From Helicobacter kayseriensis (GTDB lineage: Bacteria > Campylobacterota > Campylobacteria > Campylobacterales > Helicobacteraceae): 64,000 nucleotides of DNA. The translations under genes and the position numbers were made by a program. The DNA lies in NCBI RefSeq assembly GCF_021300655.1, contig NZ_JAJTNB010000002.1:175829-239828 (forward strand), given 5' to 3'. The notes under the pieces are model-generated. The model was not told the DNA's origin. It saw nothing but the letters and a program-made list of their open reading frames with translations, and did not search any database. This document shows positions 50,113-58,773 of the stretch, in pieces. Each line of letters starts with the position of its first letter. Positions within the stretch are counted from its first letter, which is position 1.

Positions 50113-51531
50113 ATGAACAGTAATGATTTTAATTCTTTTGGACTAAAACAATCTGTAATAAAAGGAATTAAAGAGATGGGATTTGTCACGCCAAGCCCGA
50201 TTCAGGCTCAGGCCATCCCTATCATCTTGGAGGGTCATGATTTGACTGCTCAGGCTCAAACTGGGACAGGAAAGACTGCTGCTTTTGCTATCCCTATTTT
50301 GCATAGTCTTGAGAAAAATGGGAGTGTTGAGGCTCTTGTAATTACCCCAACCCGTGAACTTGCAATGCAAATTAGTGATGAAATATTTAAGTTGGGAAAA
50401 TTTTTAAAAATTCGAACAATGTGTGTTTATGGTGGGCAGTCTATTCGCAGACAATGCGAGCTTTTAGAAAGCAAGCCTCAAGTTCTTGTAGCGACGCCAG
50501 GACGATTGCTTGATCATCTTAAAAATGAGAGAATCTCCAATTTTTCTCCCAAAATTGTAGTGCTTGATGAGAGTGATGAGATGCTTGATATGGGGTTTTT
50601 AGATGATGTGGAGGAGATTTTTTCATATCTTCCAGAAGCACGTCAAACGCTTTTGTTTTCTGCAACAATGCCTCACCAAATCAAGCGTTTAGCGCAAAAA
50701 ATTTTGCGTTTTCCCAAGCAAATTAAAATCGCTTCAAGCAATATTACAAATGAGGATATTACTCAAAAATGTTATGTGGTCAATGAAGGGCATCGCGATG
50801 AGGCTATTATTCGTTTGCTAGATATGCTGTGTCCTGTGAAGAGTATCGTTTTTACTAGCACAAAAAGAGAGGCTGATGCCTTAAGCCATCGCTTATCTCA
50901 GGCGCGTTATAAGACTGGGGCTTTGCATGGTGATATGGATCAAAGGGCTAGAATGGATTCGGTGCGCGCATTTAAGAGTGGGAAAATTTCTGTTTTGGTT
51001 GCGACAGACGTAGCTGCTAGGGGATTGGATATTAGTGATGTGAGTCATGTATTTAACTATCATATTCCTCTTAACCCTGAAAGCTATGTTCATCGTATTG
51101 GACGAACAGGAAGAGCAGGGAAAAAGGGAGTGGCAATCACTCTAATTACGCCTTTGGAATTTAAAGAAATTAAAAAGATTCAAGAAGAGGTGAAGTATTC
51201 TTTAGAGATTGAAGAAATTCCCTCATATGAAGAAAGCCACAATCAAATTGTCCAAAAGATTTTGCAGACAAGAATTGTTGATGATGCAATGGGAATCTAT
51301 ACAGATTTAATGGATAAGAGCGATGAAACAAATGGGGTGCTGAAGTTGATTTCTTTTGTTTTGCAAAATCAAGCTGGACAGAAGATTGGACCTTCTCAGC
51401 AAGAGATTAATCGACTCAAAAAAGAAGAGCAAAGAGACAAAAGAGGTCTTGAGCAGTCCAAATCTCAATATAGCTATTTCCGTCCAAGTCGTAGAAAAAA
51501 TACAGGTCGTTTGAGTAGTGGAAGAAGATAA
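50113..51531 (+). CDS. DEAD-box ATP-dependent RNA helicase
   Basis: 472 residues. Helicase motifs: Q motif (SPIQAQAIP), I (AQTGTGKTAA), Ia (TPTRELA), II as DESD rather than DEAD (VLDESDEMLD), III (SAT), and VI (HRIGRTGRAG). The basic C-terminal tail fits a ribosome or RNA-decay helicase. It corresponds to the single DEAD-box helicase (RhpA, HP0247) of H. pylori. Confidence 0.94.
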   Translation: MNSNDFNSFGLKQSVIKGIKEMGFVTPSPIQAQAIPIILEGHDLTAQAQTGTGKTAAFAIPILHSLEKNGSVEALVITPTRELAMQISDEIFKLGKFLKIRTMCVYGGQSIRRQCELLESKPQVLVATPGRLLDHLKNERISNFSPKIVVLDESDEMLDMGFLDDVEEIFSYLPEARQTLLFSATMPHQIKRLAQKILRFPKQIKIASSNITNEDITQKCYVVNEGHRDEAIIRLLDMLCPVKSIVFTSTKREADALSHRLSQARYKTGALHGDMDQRARMDSVRAFKSGKISVLVATDVAARGLDISDVSHVFNYHIPLNPESYVHRIGRTGRAGKKGVAITLITPLEFKEIKKIQEEVKYSLEIEEIPSYEESHNQIVQKILQTRIVDDAMGIYTDLMDKSDETNGVLKLISFVLQNQAGQKIGPSQQEINRLKKEEQRDKRGLEQSKSQYSYFRPSRRKNTGRLSSGRR

Positions 51532-51554
51532 AAAGTGTCAAAAATTCACACTTT
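51532..51554 (+). terminator. Probable terminator after the helicase gene
   Basis: Perfect 7-bp stem AAAGTGT/ACACTTT with a 9-base loop directly after the stop codon, followed by the T-rich GTTTGTTTTTG. The stem is weak (AT-rich), so confidence is moderate. Confidence 0.55.
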
Positions 51555-51609
51555 GTTTGTTTTTGATTTAAATTTTTCTGTTTTCTCCTCTTTTTAAGGC
51601 AATGAGGGC

Positions 51610-51615
51610 TATAAT
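51610..51615 (+). promoter_or_regulatory. -10 box for nrfHA
   Basis: TATAAT 52 bases before the nrfH ATG. The expected start site, six or seven bases downstream, coincides with the first base of the hairpin at 51622-51641. Confidence 0.6.
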
Positions 51616-51621
51616 CTAGAG

Positions 51622-51641
51622 TCGCTCCCAATAAGGAGCGA
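51622..51641 (+). promoter_or_regulatory. Hairpin at the predicted 5' end of the nrfHA message
   Basis: Perfect 7-bp stem TCGCTCC/GGAGCGA with loop CAATAA. It is more GC-rich than its surroundings, with the nrfH ribosome site (AGGAGG) 15 bases further on. It could stabilise the 5' end or be an operator palindrome. Confidence 0.5.
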
Positions 51642-51666
51642 TAATACAAAGGAATTAGGAGGCTTA

Positions 51667-52173
51667 ATGTCAGATAAAAAGTCTCTCTCAACACTTTATT
51701 TGATTTTTATCTTTTTTGCCGTTTTTGTTGTATCTGGAGGGATCTATACTTTTTATAATGCAAATGGATTCTCATATCTTAGTAATGATTCAAAAGCGTG
51801 CAATAACTGTCATATTATGAATGAAGTGTATGCAGATTATATGAGCGGGCCTCATAGCAAAGAGATTGGAGGAAAACCTAGGGCAACCTGTGCAGAATGT
51901 CATCTTCCGCATGAGTTTCTTCCAAAATGGATTGCTAAGGCGCAAAGTGGTCTAAGTCATGCTTATGCCTTTACCTTCAAGCTTGAGAGTTTGCCAGAAA
52001 ATTTAAGCGCAACTCCAAAAAGCAAAAAGATCATTCAGCAAACTTGTATTGATTGTCATTCTGGTTTTGCAGAAAATGCAATTAACGCAACAACAACTCC
52101 ACAACATTCCAACAAGGATGCATTAAGCTGTGTTTCTTGTCATAAAGATGTGGGACATAAAAGAGATTTTTAA
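51667..52173 (+). CDS. nrfH: NrfH tetraheme cytochrome c (NapC/NirT family)
   Basis: 168 residues: an N-terminal membrane anchor (about 9-32) and four heme c sites CNNCH, CAECH, CIDCH and CVSCH. It oxidises menaquinol and passes electrons to NrfA in the periplasm. AGGAGG precedes the ATG. Followed by nrfA after 9 bases. Confidence 0.96.
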   Translation: MSDKKSLSTLYLIFIFFAVFVVSGGIYTFYNANGFSYLSNDSKACNNCHIMNEVYADYMSGPHSKEIGGKPRATCAECHLPHEFLPKWIAKAQSGLSHAYAFTFKLESLPENLSATPKSKKIIQQTCIDCHSGFAENAINATTTPQHSNKDALSCVSCHKDVGHKRDF

Positions 52174-52182
52174 GGAGAGAAA

Positions 52183-53928
52183 ATGGGTAAATCAAAGATG
52201 TTTCTTTTGATTTTGGTTTCAGCATGTATTGCAATTGGATTATTTTGGTTGAACTCTGATATTAGTGCAAAAAAAGCACAAAGTTTTAGTGTCTCAACCA
52301 ATTTGGTCCAAATGAGCGATGAAAATCCCGATTTTGCAGAGTGGGGAAAGAATTTTCCAGAGCATTTGGATATGTATATGCAGATGAAAGACTCAACATA
52401 TACAGCGACAAATTTTGCTGGAAGTTATCCTTATAGTAAGCTTAATCGATATCCGCAATTGACAATGTTTTGGGATGGCTATGCTTTCAAATTTGATTAC
52501 AATCAAAATAGAAGCCATTATTACAGTCAGATTGATCAGATGGAGACTTTGAGAAATAACAAAGAATTTCTTAATTCTCATGGATTGACTAAGTTTAGCG
52601 GTCAGCCAGGGGCCTGTATGAATTGCCATACGGGAAATCTTCAAAACTTAGTCAAAAAGCTTGGTTGGGTTGAGTTTAATACGATGAAATATTGGACAAT
52701 CATCAAAACTATGGATGGACCAGACACTGTCCATGGAAAAAAGATGGGAAGCACTTGTGCGGATTGTCATAGTCCAGATGATATGAGTTTGAGAGTAACG
52801 CGTCCAGCAGCGATTAATTCTCTTGTTTCTCGTGGATTTGAAAGAGATGAAAAGCATGGGGTGAAAGCAAGTCGCCAAGAGATGAGAAGTCTTGTGTGTA
52901 TGCAATGCCACGTTGAATATTACAATCAACCTACGGGTAAAAAAGTCACAATTAAGGCTGAAACCAATTATCAAGAAATTCCAGATCTAAAAGATGGCAA
53001 TAGGTTAGTTGATCAAGAAGTAGATGGAATCGAGTTGCTTTATCCTTGGGCAATGTGGAAAAAAGGCGAGCCTTTTAGAATTGAAATGTTTGATGATTAT
53101 TATGAGAGTGTAAGGGAGAGTTTCCCACAAGATTTTATTCATGCAACAACAAAGACGCCTGTGATTAAGATTCAGCATCCTGAGGCAGAGCTTTATTCTG
53201 GAAGTGTGCATGCAGCAAATGGTGTGGCATGTGCTGATTGTCATATGCCATACAAACGAGAGGGTGCAAAAAAAGTAACTAACCACTTCATTGCTTCTCC
53301 ATTGCTTGATGTGGGTGCTTCGTGTAAAACATGTCACACACAAAGTGAGGATTATCTTAAAAGACAGGTCTTTGAGATTCAAACAGCAAGTGCTTATGAT
53401 ATTAGAAGCGCAGAATATGCTGTGGCAAGCTTGATTAAAGATATTACGCTTTTGAGAGAAGAAATGGCTAAGCTCCCAGAGTTTGCAAAGATCAAAGATC
53501 AGCAAAAAAGAGATCAGGCAATTAGTGATGCTATTAAGCCAGCTTTAGAAATGCATCGAAAAAGTCAGATTAGGGCAGATTTTATGAATGCTGAGAATTC
53601 TTCAGGATTCCACAATCCAAGAGAAGCAGCTAGAATTTCTCTTCAGGGTGTGAAATATGCCAAACAAGGACAAGAGTTGGTTGTAAGTATTGGCGCAAAA
53701 TATGGAATTAAAATTGCTCCTAGCAATTTAGGTTTCGAGGATCTTCGTAAGATTGCCCCAAATCCTGTTAAAATAAATGGAAAACGATATTATGAAAAGC
53801 CTTTGCAAGACAATACACCAAAGGAGCTCCTAGAGCTTGATCAAAAGATTGTTCCCTTTGATTATCAAAAAATCAATCAAGCATCAAGTGGCAAAACAGC
53901 GCAAAGTCCTTATTACAAAGCTCAATAA
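52183..53928 (+). CDS. nrfA: Ammonia-forming cytochrome c nitrite reductase
   Basis: 581-residue pentaheme enzyme reducing nitrite to ammonia with six electrons. It is exported, with an N-terminal signal or anchor at 6-23. Heme sites are C145-MNCH, C192-ADCH, C239-MQCH, C350-ADCH and C381-KTCH. The first, active-site heme is CMNCH rather than the CXXCK of most NrfA, so its distal ligand differs or is His. I recall the CXXCH form in C. jejuni NrfA. VEYYNQP and IQHPEAE probably hold the catalytic Tyr and His. Confidence 0.95.
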   Translation: MGKSKMFLLILVSACIAIGLFWLNSDISAKKAQSFSVSTNLVQMSDENPDFAEWGKNFPEHLDMYMQMKDSTYTATNFAGSYPYSKLNRYPQLTMFWDGYAFKFDYNQNRSHYYSQIDQMETLRNNKEFLNSHGLTKFSGQPGACMNCHTGNLQNLVKKLGWVEFNTMKYWTIIKTMDGPDTVHGKKMGSTCADCHSPDDMSLRVTRPAAINSLVSRGFERDEKHGVKASRQEMRSLVCMQCHVEYYNQPTGKKVTIKAETNYQEIPDLKDGNRLVDQEVDGIELLYPWAMWKKGEPFRIEMFDDYYESVRESFPQDFIHATTKTPVIKIQHPEAELYSGSVHAANGVACADCHMPYKREGAKKVTNHFIASPLLDVGASCKTCHTQSEDYLKRQVFEIQTASAYDIRSAEYAVASLIKDITLLREEMAKLPEFAKIKDQQKRDQAISDAIKPALEMHRKSQIRADFMNAENSSGFHNPREAARISLQGVKYAKQGQELVVSIGAKYGIKIAPSNLGFEDLRKIAPNPVKINGKRYYEKPLQDNTPKELLELDQKIVPFDYQKINQASSGKTAQSPYYKAQ

Positions 53929-54002
53929 AGAAAAAGAGGGGGTGGAGTTTTGTTGTGTAGAGTGAGTCGCGATTTGTTTTACGGAGCAAAATGGAGATAT
54001 AA

Positions 54003-54905
54003 GTGAAGAAAATTTTTATTGCTTTGTTGCTGTTGGGTTTATGTGCAATATTGACCTTAGGGGGAGTTGTATTTTATCGTGCAGAAAAAATAAAAGTTCA
54101 AATGCAGGATGCTTTAAATGAAACCCTGCAAGACTACAATAATAAGCTTAGGGAGCATCATGCCAAGCTAGAATTCTCCCCATTTATTTGTGGTGGATTT
54201 CTTAGTATTGAATGCAAAAGCAGTGAGATTGTTTTGTTAGAAAAGGGTGAGGAGATATTAAAGGCAACCAATAATATCGTTGGGCTGAAGGATTTTGATT
54301 TTAAAAGTATCACCCTTTATTCTTCTTCTGCTTTGGATTATGTGCGTAGCGGAGATTTGAGGGGTTATTTTGAGGTTTTAATGCCAAAAGAGTTGAATTT
54401 CTCATCTAAGCTCATTCTGGATTCTTCAAATACTATTTTGGGAAAAACAAATTTAGCACTTCAATCAAAAAATCTTTCTTATGTGGTTGAAATAGATTCG
54501 CACCTAATATCCAAAAAACTACAAGATTTTGGAATCTTGAATTACATCAAGGTTGGAGAAACATTGGATGATCCAATTTATTTGGATCACATGAAGCTTG
54601 AACTCAAATCAATGGATTTAAGTCGAGCGTTATATGAAGTTGCAAAAGAGCAATATGGGAAGCTGTCTTTCTCAGATTATAAGGCATTGGTTGCCTTGAT
54701 GACTGGATTGAGTGCAAGGCAATTTGGCACAACAAAAGAAGTGAGAGAGTTATTTAGGGGGATTAAGCAACTTGTAATTGGCCAACAAGGAGAGTTGAAA
54801 ATATCTATATCTCCAAAGAAAGAATTCTGCATAACTTGTTCTTGGGATCGTAGTTTTGAAGAAATAATCAATGAGTTTGTGTGGAGTATTGAAGCTAAGG
54901 AATAG
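54003..54905 (+). CDS. Membrane-anchored protein of unknown function downstream of nrfA
   Basis: 300 residues: an N-terminal signal or anchor (about 4-26), the rest polar and likely periplasmic with mixed helix and strand. Two closely spaced cysteine pairs (CGGFLSIEC near 63-71; CITC near 278-281) could form disulfides. I do not recognise the family; the layout is loosely like YdgA/DUF945 proteins. GTG start with GGAG six bases upstream, 74 bases after nrfA, so it may share the nrf transcript. Confidence 0.75.
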   Translation: MKKIFIALLLLGLCAILTLGGVVFYRAEKIKVQMQDALNETLQDYNNKLREHHAKLEFSPFICGGFLSIECKSSEIVLLEKGEEILKATNNIVGLKDFDFKSITLYSSSALDYVRSGDLRGYFEVLMPKELNFSSKLILDSSNTILGKTNLALQSKNLSYVVEIDSHLISKKLQDFGILNYIKVGETLDDPIYLDHMKLELKSMDLSRALYEVAKEQYGKLSFSDYKALVALMTGLSARQFGTTKEVRELFRGIKQLVIGQQGELKISISPKKEFCITCSWDRSFEEIINEFVWSIEAKE

Positions 54906-54909
54906 TTGA

Positions 54910-55431
54910 TTAGTATCCCGCTTCATTAAGTTTTTTATAAACTGCACAACCTTTGTCATCTCCTAAATCGCAAGCTTTTCCAAATAGCTCTTTTGTTAGT
55001 TTTTTATCTTCTTGCTTGGTTTGATTGTTGTAATACATTACCCCAGCGGAGTAGCATCCTAGAGCCAAGCCTTGATTGCATGCCATGAGGTAATATTCTA
55101 GAGTTTTTTGAGGATCGTGTCTAATACCCTTTCCTTCTTTGTAGAGTTTTGCAACAGCTGTACATGCTTGCATAATGCCATTTTGACATGCTTGTAAATA
55201 ATACTTGTATGCTTTTCTGTAGTCTTGTTTGACGGCTAAACCATTTTCAAACATTCCTCCAATGCTGTGGCACATAAAAGCATCTCCAGCCTCGCAGGCT
55301 TGTGAGTAGATTTCAAATGCCTTTTGGTATTCGCCAAAATAATATGCTTTAAATCCCTCATATGGGTCAATTTTGTTGCAACCACATAAGAAAAGAGCGG
55401 TAATGAGGTAGGGAATAAATCTGTAGGGCAT
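54910..55431 (-). CDS. Sel1-like, cysteine-paired repeat lipoprotein (Hcp type)
   Basis: 173 residues. The signal ends in LFLCGC (C18 likely lipidated). Sel1-like repeats follow, four of them with a C-x7-C pair (CEAGDAFMC, CQNGIMQAC, CNQGLALGC, CDLGDDKGC). Same family as the protein at 19646-20176. Helicobacter cysteine-rich proteins are exported and bind cell-wall or host ligands; the exact role here is unknown. AAGGA precedes the ATG. Tail-to-tail with the preceding gene, 4 bases apart. Confidence 0.85.
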   Translation of the reverse strand: MPYRFIPYLITALFLCGCNKIDPYEGFKAYYFGEYQKAFEIYSQACEAGDAFMCHSIGGMFENGLAVKQDYRKAYKYYLQACQNGIMQACTAVAKLYKEGKGIRHDPQKTLEYYLMACNQGLALGCYSAGVMYYNNQTKQEDKKLTKELFGKACDLGDDKGCAVYKKLNEAGY

Positions 55432-55522
55432 TTGTTTTCCTTATCATTTATGAAGTTTCTCATTTTGTTTCTAAATAAAAATCATACTATCTTTTTATAT
55501 TTTCCTATTATCGATTTTTGCG

Positions 55523-55528
55523 TATAAT
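55523..55528 (+). promoter_or_regulatory. -10 box for rplY and following genes
   Basis: TATAAT 39 bases before the rplY ATG. It probably drives rplY, pth, the permease and the glycosyltransferase gene, which are tightly packed. Confidence 0.6.
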
Positions 55529-55567
55529 TATCACTTTTTGTAAATCTAAACTAAAAAGGATTGATAA

Positions 55568-56104
55568 ATGTTAGAAGGACAAATTAGAGAGAGTATTTCA
55601 AAGTCTAATGCAAAAGCATTGAAGAATGATGGTTATCTAATTGCCAATATCTATGGAAAGGGGCAAGAAAATATTCATTGTGCGTTTAAAAGAAATGATT
55701 TTATTCGTGCAGTGAAATCAAAGACAACTCTTATTTTCCCTGTTAAAGTTGCTGGAAAAGAGCTTGATGTGGTAATTCAAGAATATCAAAAAGATCCAGT
55801 AACCAATGATATCTTGCATGTGGATTTGATGATGGCACAAAAGGGTGTTGTATCAAAGTATAAGATTCCAGTCAAAACTCATGGAAATGCCAAAGGATTG
55901 AAAAATAAGGGTGTTTTAATGATTTCTAAAAAAAGAATCGCAGTCCAATCTGCTCCTGAGAATCTTCCTCACCGCTATGACTTAGATGTGACAGATCTTG
56001 ATGTGGGAGATGCGATTTTGGTAAGAGATCTTCCTCAACATGATGGGGTAAAAATTATTGAAAAAGATTCTGTTGCTGTTGCAGGGGTTATCAAAGCAAA
56101 ATAA
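55568..56104 (+). CDS. rplY: Ribosomal protein L25/Ctc family
   Basis: 178 residues: the L25 5S-rRNA-binding domain (about 1-90), then the CTC-type C-terminal domain. Overlaps pth by one base, the common rplY-pth pairing. Confidence 0.95.
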   Translation: MLEGQIRESISKSNAKALKNDGYLIANIYGKGQENIHCAFKRNDFIRAVKSKTTLIFPVKVAGKELDVVIQEYQKDPVTNDILHVDLMMAQKGVVSKYKIPVKTHGNAKGLKNKGVLMISKKRIAVQSAPENLPHRYDLDVTDLDVGDAILVRDLPQHDGVKIIEKDSVAVAGVIKAK

Positions 56105-56655
56105 TGCAAAAACTTCTCATTGTCGGGTTAGGGAATCCTGATCCGCAATATCTTAAAAATCGCCACAATATTGGATTTATGGTTTTAGATGCTCTAGCTT
56201 CTGAGCTTGGAATAAATTTTAAAGAATCAAAAAATCTTAAATCATTGCTTGCTGTATCTTCTCATTGTATTTTGTGCAAACCTTTGACTTATATGAATGC
56301 ATCAGGGAATGCTGTGCATCTGGTGAGGGATTATTATAAACCAAGTGATCTTTTGGTGATTCATGATGAATTGGAAATAGCTTTTGGTGCATTGCGCTTT
56401 AAAAGGGGGGGAGGGCATGGTGGGCACAATGGGCTAAAATCAATCGATGCATCCTGTGGCAATGAATATGTGCGTGCTAGATTTGGAATCGGACGACCAC
56501 CCAAAAAGGAGGATGTGGCCCATTATGTTTTGTCTGATTTTCAAGAAGATCCTTCAGAGCTTATTGAGCATTGCATTAAGGCAATTTCTTTTTTTGTTCA
56601 AAAAGGCGATTTGCATCAAATGCAAGCCATCTATACACTTAAGGGTAAAGAGTGA
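56104..56655 (+). CDS. pth: Peptidyl-tRNA hydrolase
   Basis: Recycles peptidyl-tRNA. 183 residues with GLGNPDPQYLKNRHNIGF (catalytic His in RHNIG), HDELEIAFG, and the GGHGGHNGLKS loop. Overlaps the permease gene by 4 bases. Confidence 0.97.
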   Translation: MQKLLIVGLGNPDPQYLKNRHNIGFMVLDALASELGINFKESKNLKSLLAVSSHCILCKPLTYMNASGNAVHLVRDYYKPSDLLVIHDELEIAFGALRFKRGGGHGGHNGLKSIDASCGNEYVRARFGIGRPPKKEDVAHYVLSDFQEDPSELIEHCIKAISFFVQKGDLHQMQAIYTLKGKE

Positions 56656-57713
56656 GAGCATTCTTTTTTATAGGAAAAAATTATTGCAAATATGTATTGA
56701 TGATTTTAATCGCTTTGGAGTTTTTTTTCGTCGGAGCAGATTCGATGAAGTATGCAGATAGTTTTCCAGATTCTGCAAACTTAGTGATTTTATTTTTTGT
56801 TTATGATGCGATGTATGCGCTGAACTACACTCTTCCTTTGTCACTTGTTTTGGGCGGGATTATTTTTTATATTACTTTTTTAAAATCAGCTCAATTTTCT
56901 GCAATGCTTGCTTTAGGATATTCAAAACGCCTAGTGATTGCACCCATTTTATGGATCAGTTTGGTTTTGACGATAGGATATATTGGTCTTAATGCGACGC
57001 CTTTTGTTTATGCGCAAGAAAAAGCTGAAGCGATTATGGATAAGAATGCTTTGCAGAATGCCCAAGAAAATATATTTGTCAAATATAATGAAAACTATAT
57101 TTATTTTCAAAAGGTTTATCCTCTTCTCAATCGTGCCGAATCTGTGAAGGTGTTTGAATTGGATGGAGAAAGATTAGTGTCCTTGATTGATGCAAAGACT
57201 GCTTTTTTTGATGGAGAATATTGGATTTTGGATCATGCTAATAAAGTAGAGATTGGAGAAGAGTTTAAAAAAAACCAAGAAGTGCTCCAAATCACTCAAA
57301 TAGAAAAACTTAAAATTCTAAAAAATTTTCGCCCAAAGGTTTTGGATACTTTTTCAAAAGATAAACCCACTGTTTCTATTGTCGATGCCATTGTTTCTGC
57401 CAAGATTCTGATTTCGCAAAAACTTGATTTTGAAAAGGTTAGAGCAATTTTATATAGCTTTATTGTGATTCCATTTTTTGTGCCACTGACTTTGATTATT
57501 ATTGCTGATTTTATTCCTCCTCTTGCACGTTATGCCAATATTCCTTTGATGAGTTTTGGTTTTGTGATTATGGCGCTTATATTATGGGGAATTTTCTTTT
57601 CTGTTTCAAAACTAAGCATAGGAGGTATTATCTACCCAGAATTTGGGATTTTGATTCCAATGGGGTTGATGAGTATGATTGCGGGCTATGCTTTGATTAG
57701 ACTAAATCGATAA
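56652..57713 (+). CDS. LptF/LptG-family lipopolysaccharide export permease
   Basis: 353 residues with N- and C-terminal groups of about three membrane helices and a periplasmic domain between (about 130-250), the YjgP/YjgQ layout. LptFG with LptB extracts LPS from the inner membrane. GTG start overlapping pth. Whether this copy is LptF or LptG cannot be told by eye; H. pylori HP1498 occupies the same place after pth. Confidence 0.85.
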   Translation: MRAFFFIGKNYCKYVLMILIALEFFFVGADSMKYADSFPDSANLVILFFVYDAMYALNYTLPLSLVLGGIIFYITFLKSAQFSAMLALGYSKRLVIAPILWISLVLTIGYIGLNATPFVYAQEKAEAIMDKNALQNAQENIFVKYNENYIYFQKVYPLLNRAESVKVFELDGERLVSLIDAKTAFFDGEYWILDHANKVEIGEEFKKNQEVLQITQIEKLKILKNFRPKVLDTFSKDKPTVSIVDAIVSAKILISQKLDFEKVRAILYSFIVIPFFVPLTLIIIADFIPPLARYANIPLMSFGFVIMALILWGIFFSVSKLSIGGIIYPEFGILIPMGLMSMIAGYALIRLNR

Positions 57714-57722
57714 GGAGGGATC

Positions 57723-58754
57723 GTGGGAAATCAAATCGTGCAGAGTTTTTGGTATAGCAAGAATAAGGATAAAAATTTCATCAGCGTTATTGAGATTGCC
57801 TGCGTGGCTTCTTATATAGCCAATCATCATACATTTCACCTCTATACTTATTCTTTAGATGATGCTTCGATGCTCTTTTTGCAAAAGGTGATTACTGATT
57901 GTCCCAATGCGCATTTATTTTGTTTAAAAGATGCAAGAGAAATTGTAGATGAAGATAAGATCTTCTTCGACGATCGCGGCAGTGTGGGGATCGCTGCTTT
58001 TAGTGATTATTTTCGCTTTAAGCTTCTTTATGAGAAGGGAGGATGGTGGGTAGATATGGATACGATTTGTCTAAAACCTCTTGATCTTCAAGCTCCCTTT
58101 GCTTTTGCATCTCAAAGAAATGAGGGTGGGGGATGGGGAGCGACAACTTGTATGCTAAAAGCTCCTCCAAAATCTGATTTTTTTGCACAGATTCTCAAAG
58201 AAGCACAAAAGATGATTCAGGCTCATTCAAAGTGGCAAATCATTCTTCCACGATTCTCTCCATTTACATTGCGTGGTGTGTTAGCTAACTGTTTTATTGA
58301 ATCCTTGCCTCTCTTTATTCAAACTTTTTTATTTGGCAAAAAGAATGGGAGCAATAGGGTGTCTTGGGGGATCATTGGTCCATCATTTTTGCATCATTTG
58401 ATTTTGAAAAATCCTGAATATTCTGCTTATGTTTGTCCACCGAGTTGTTTTTGTGAGATTGATTGGTTTTATGCGAAAGAATTTATTCAAGAAATAGATG
58501 AAGAAAGGCTCAAAGAGAGCTATGTGTGCCATGTTTGGAATGCAATGTGGGAGGGATGGAACTTACCCAAAGATGCACGCTATCCAGAAAAAAGTCTAAT
58601 CGAAAAGCTCAAAACTCAATATGTTCCACAAACATTTTTGCAGAAATTGAAAAGATGGGAAGGTGAGATTGATACCTCCTTGAGGGAGATCCCTCTACCT
58701 AAGGCAACGCTTCCTTTGAAGCTAGCTAGACTGATCAAAAGAAAGCTATTTTAG
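57723..58754 (+). CDS. GT32-like (capsular/Och1-type) glycosyltransferase
   Basis: 343 residues with the sugar-nucleotide DXD motif D111-M-D113 inside SDYFRFKLLYEKGGWWVDMD, typical of the Gly/DXD glycosyltransferase (GT32) family. The C-terminus is basic, which suits membrane association. Next to an LPS export permease gene, so an LPS or glycan sugar transferase is likely. GTG start after AAGGAGG. The stop codon is followed one base later by a C10-T8 tract. Confidence 0.85.
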   Translation: MGNQIVQSFWYSKNKDKNFISVIEIACVASYIANHHTFHLYTYSLDDASMLFLQKVITDCPNAHLFCLKDAREIVDEDKIFFDDRGSVGIAAFSDYFRFKLLYEKGGWWVDMDTICLKPLDLQAPFAFASQRNEGGGWGATTCMLKAPPKSDFFAQILKEAQKMIQAHSKWQIILPRFSPFTLRGVLANCFIESLPLFIQTFLFGKKNGSNRVSWGIIGPSFLHHLILKNPEYSAYVCPPSCFCEIDWFYAKEFIQEIDEERLKESYVCHVWNAMWEGWNLPKDARYPEKSLIEKLKTQYVPQTFLQKLKRWEGEIDTSLREIPLPKATLPLKLARLIKRKLF

Positions 58755-58755
58755 T

Positions 58756-58773
58756 CCCCCCCCCCTTTTTTTT
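58756..58773 (+). repeat. C10-T8 homopolymer tract between convergent genes
   Basis: Ten C then eight T, between the glycosyltransferase stop and the mrp stop codon; its last two T lie within the mrp stop codon (minus strand). Same layout as the tract at 43821. Confidence 0.95.

Noticed and set aside
53005..53505. A 166-codon frame antisense to nrfA
   Set aside because: It lies wholly inside nrfA, with atypical composition and no start signal.
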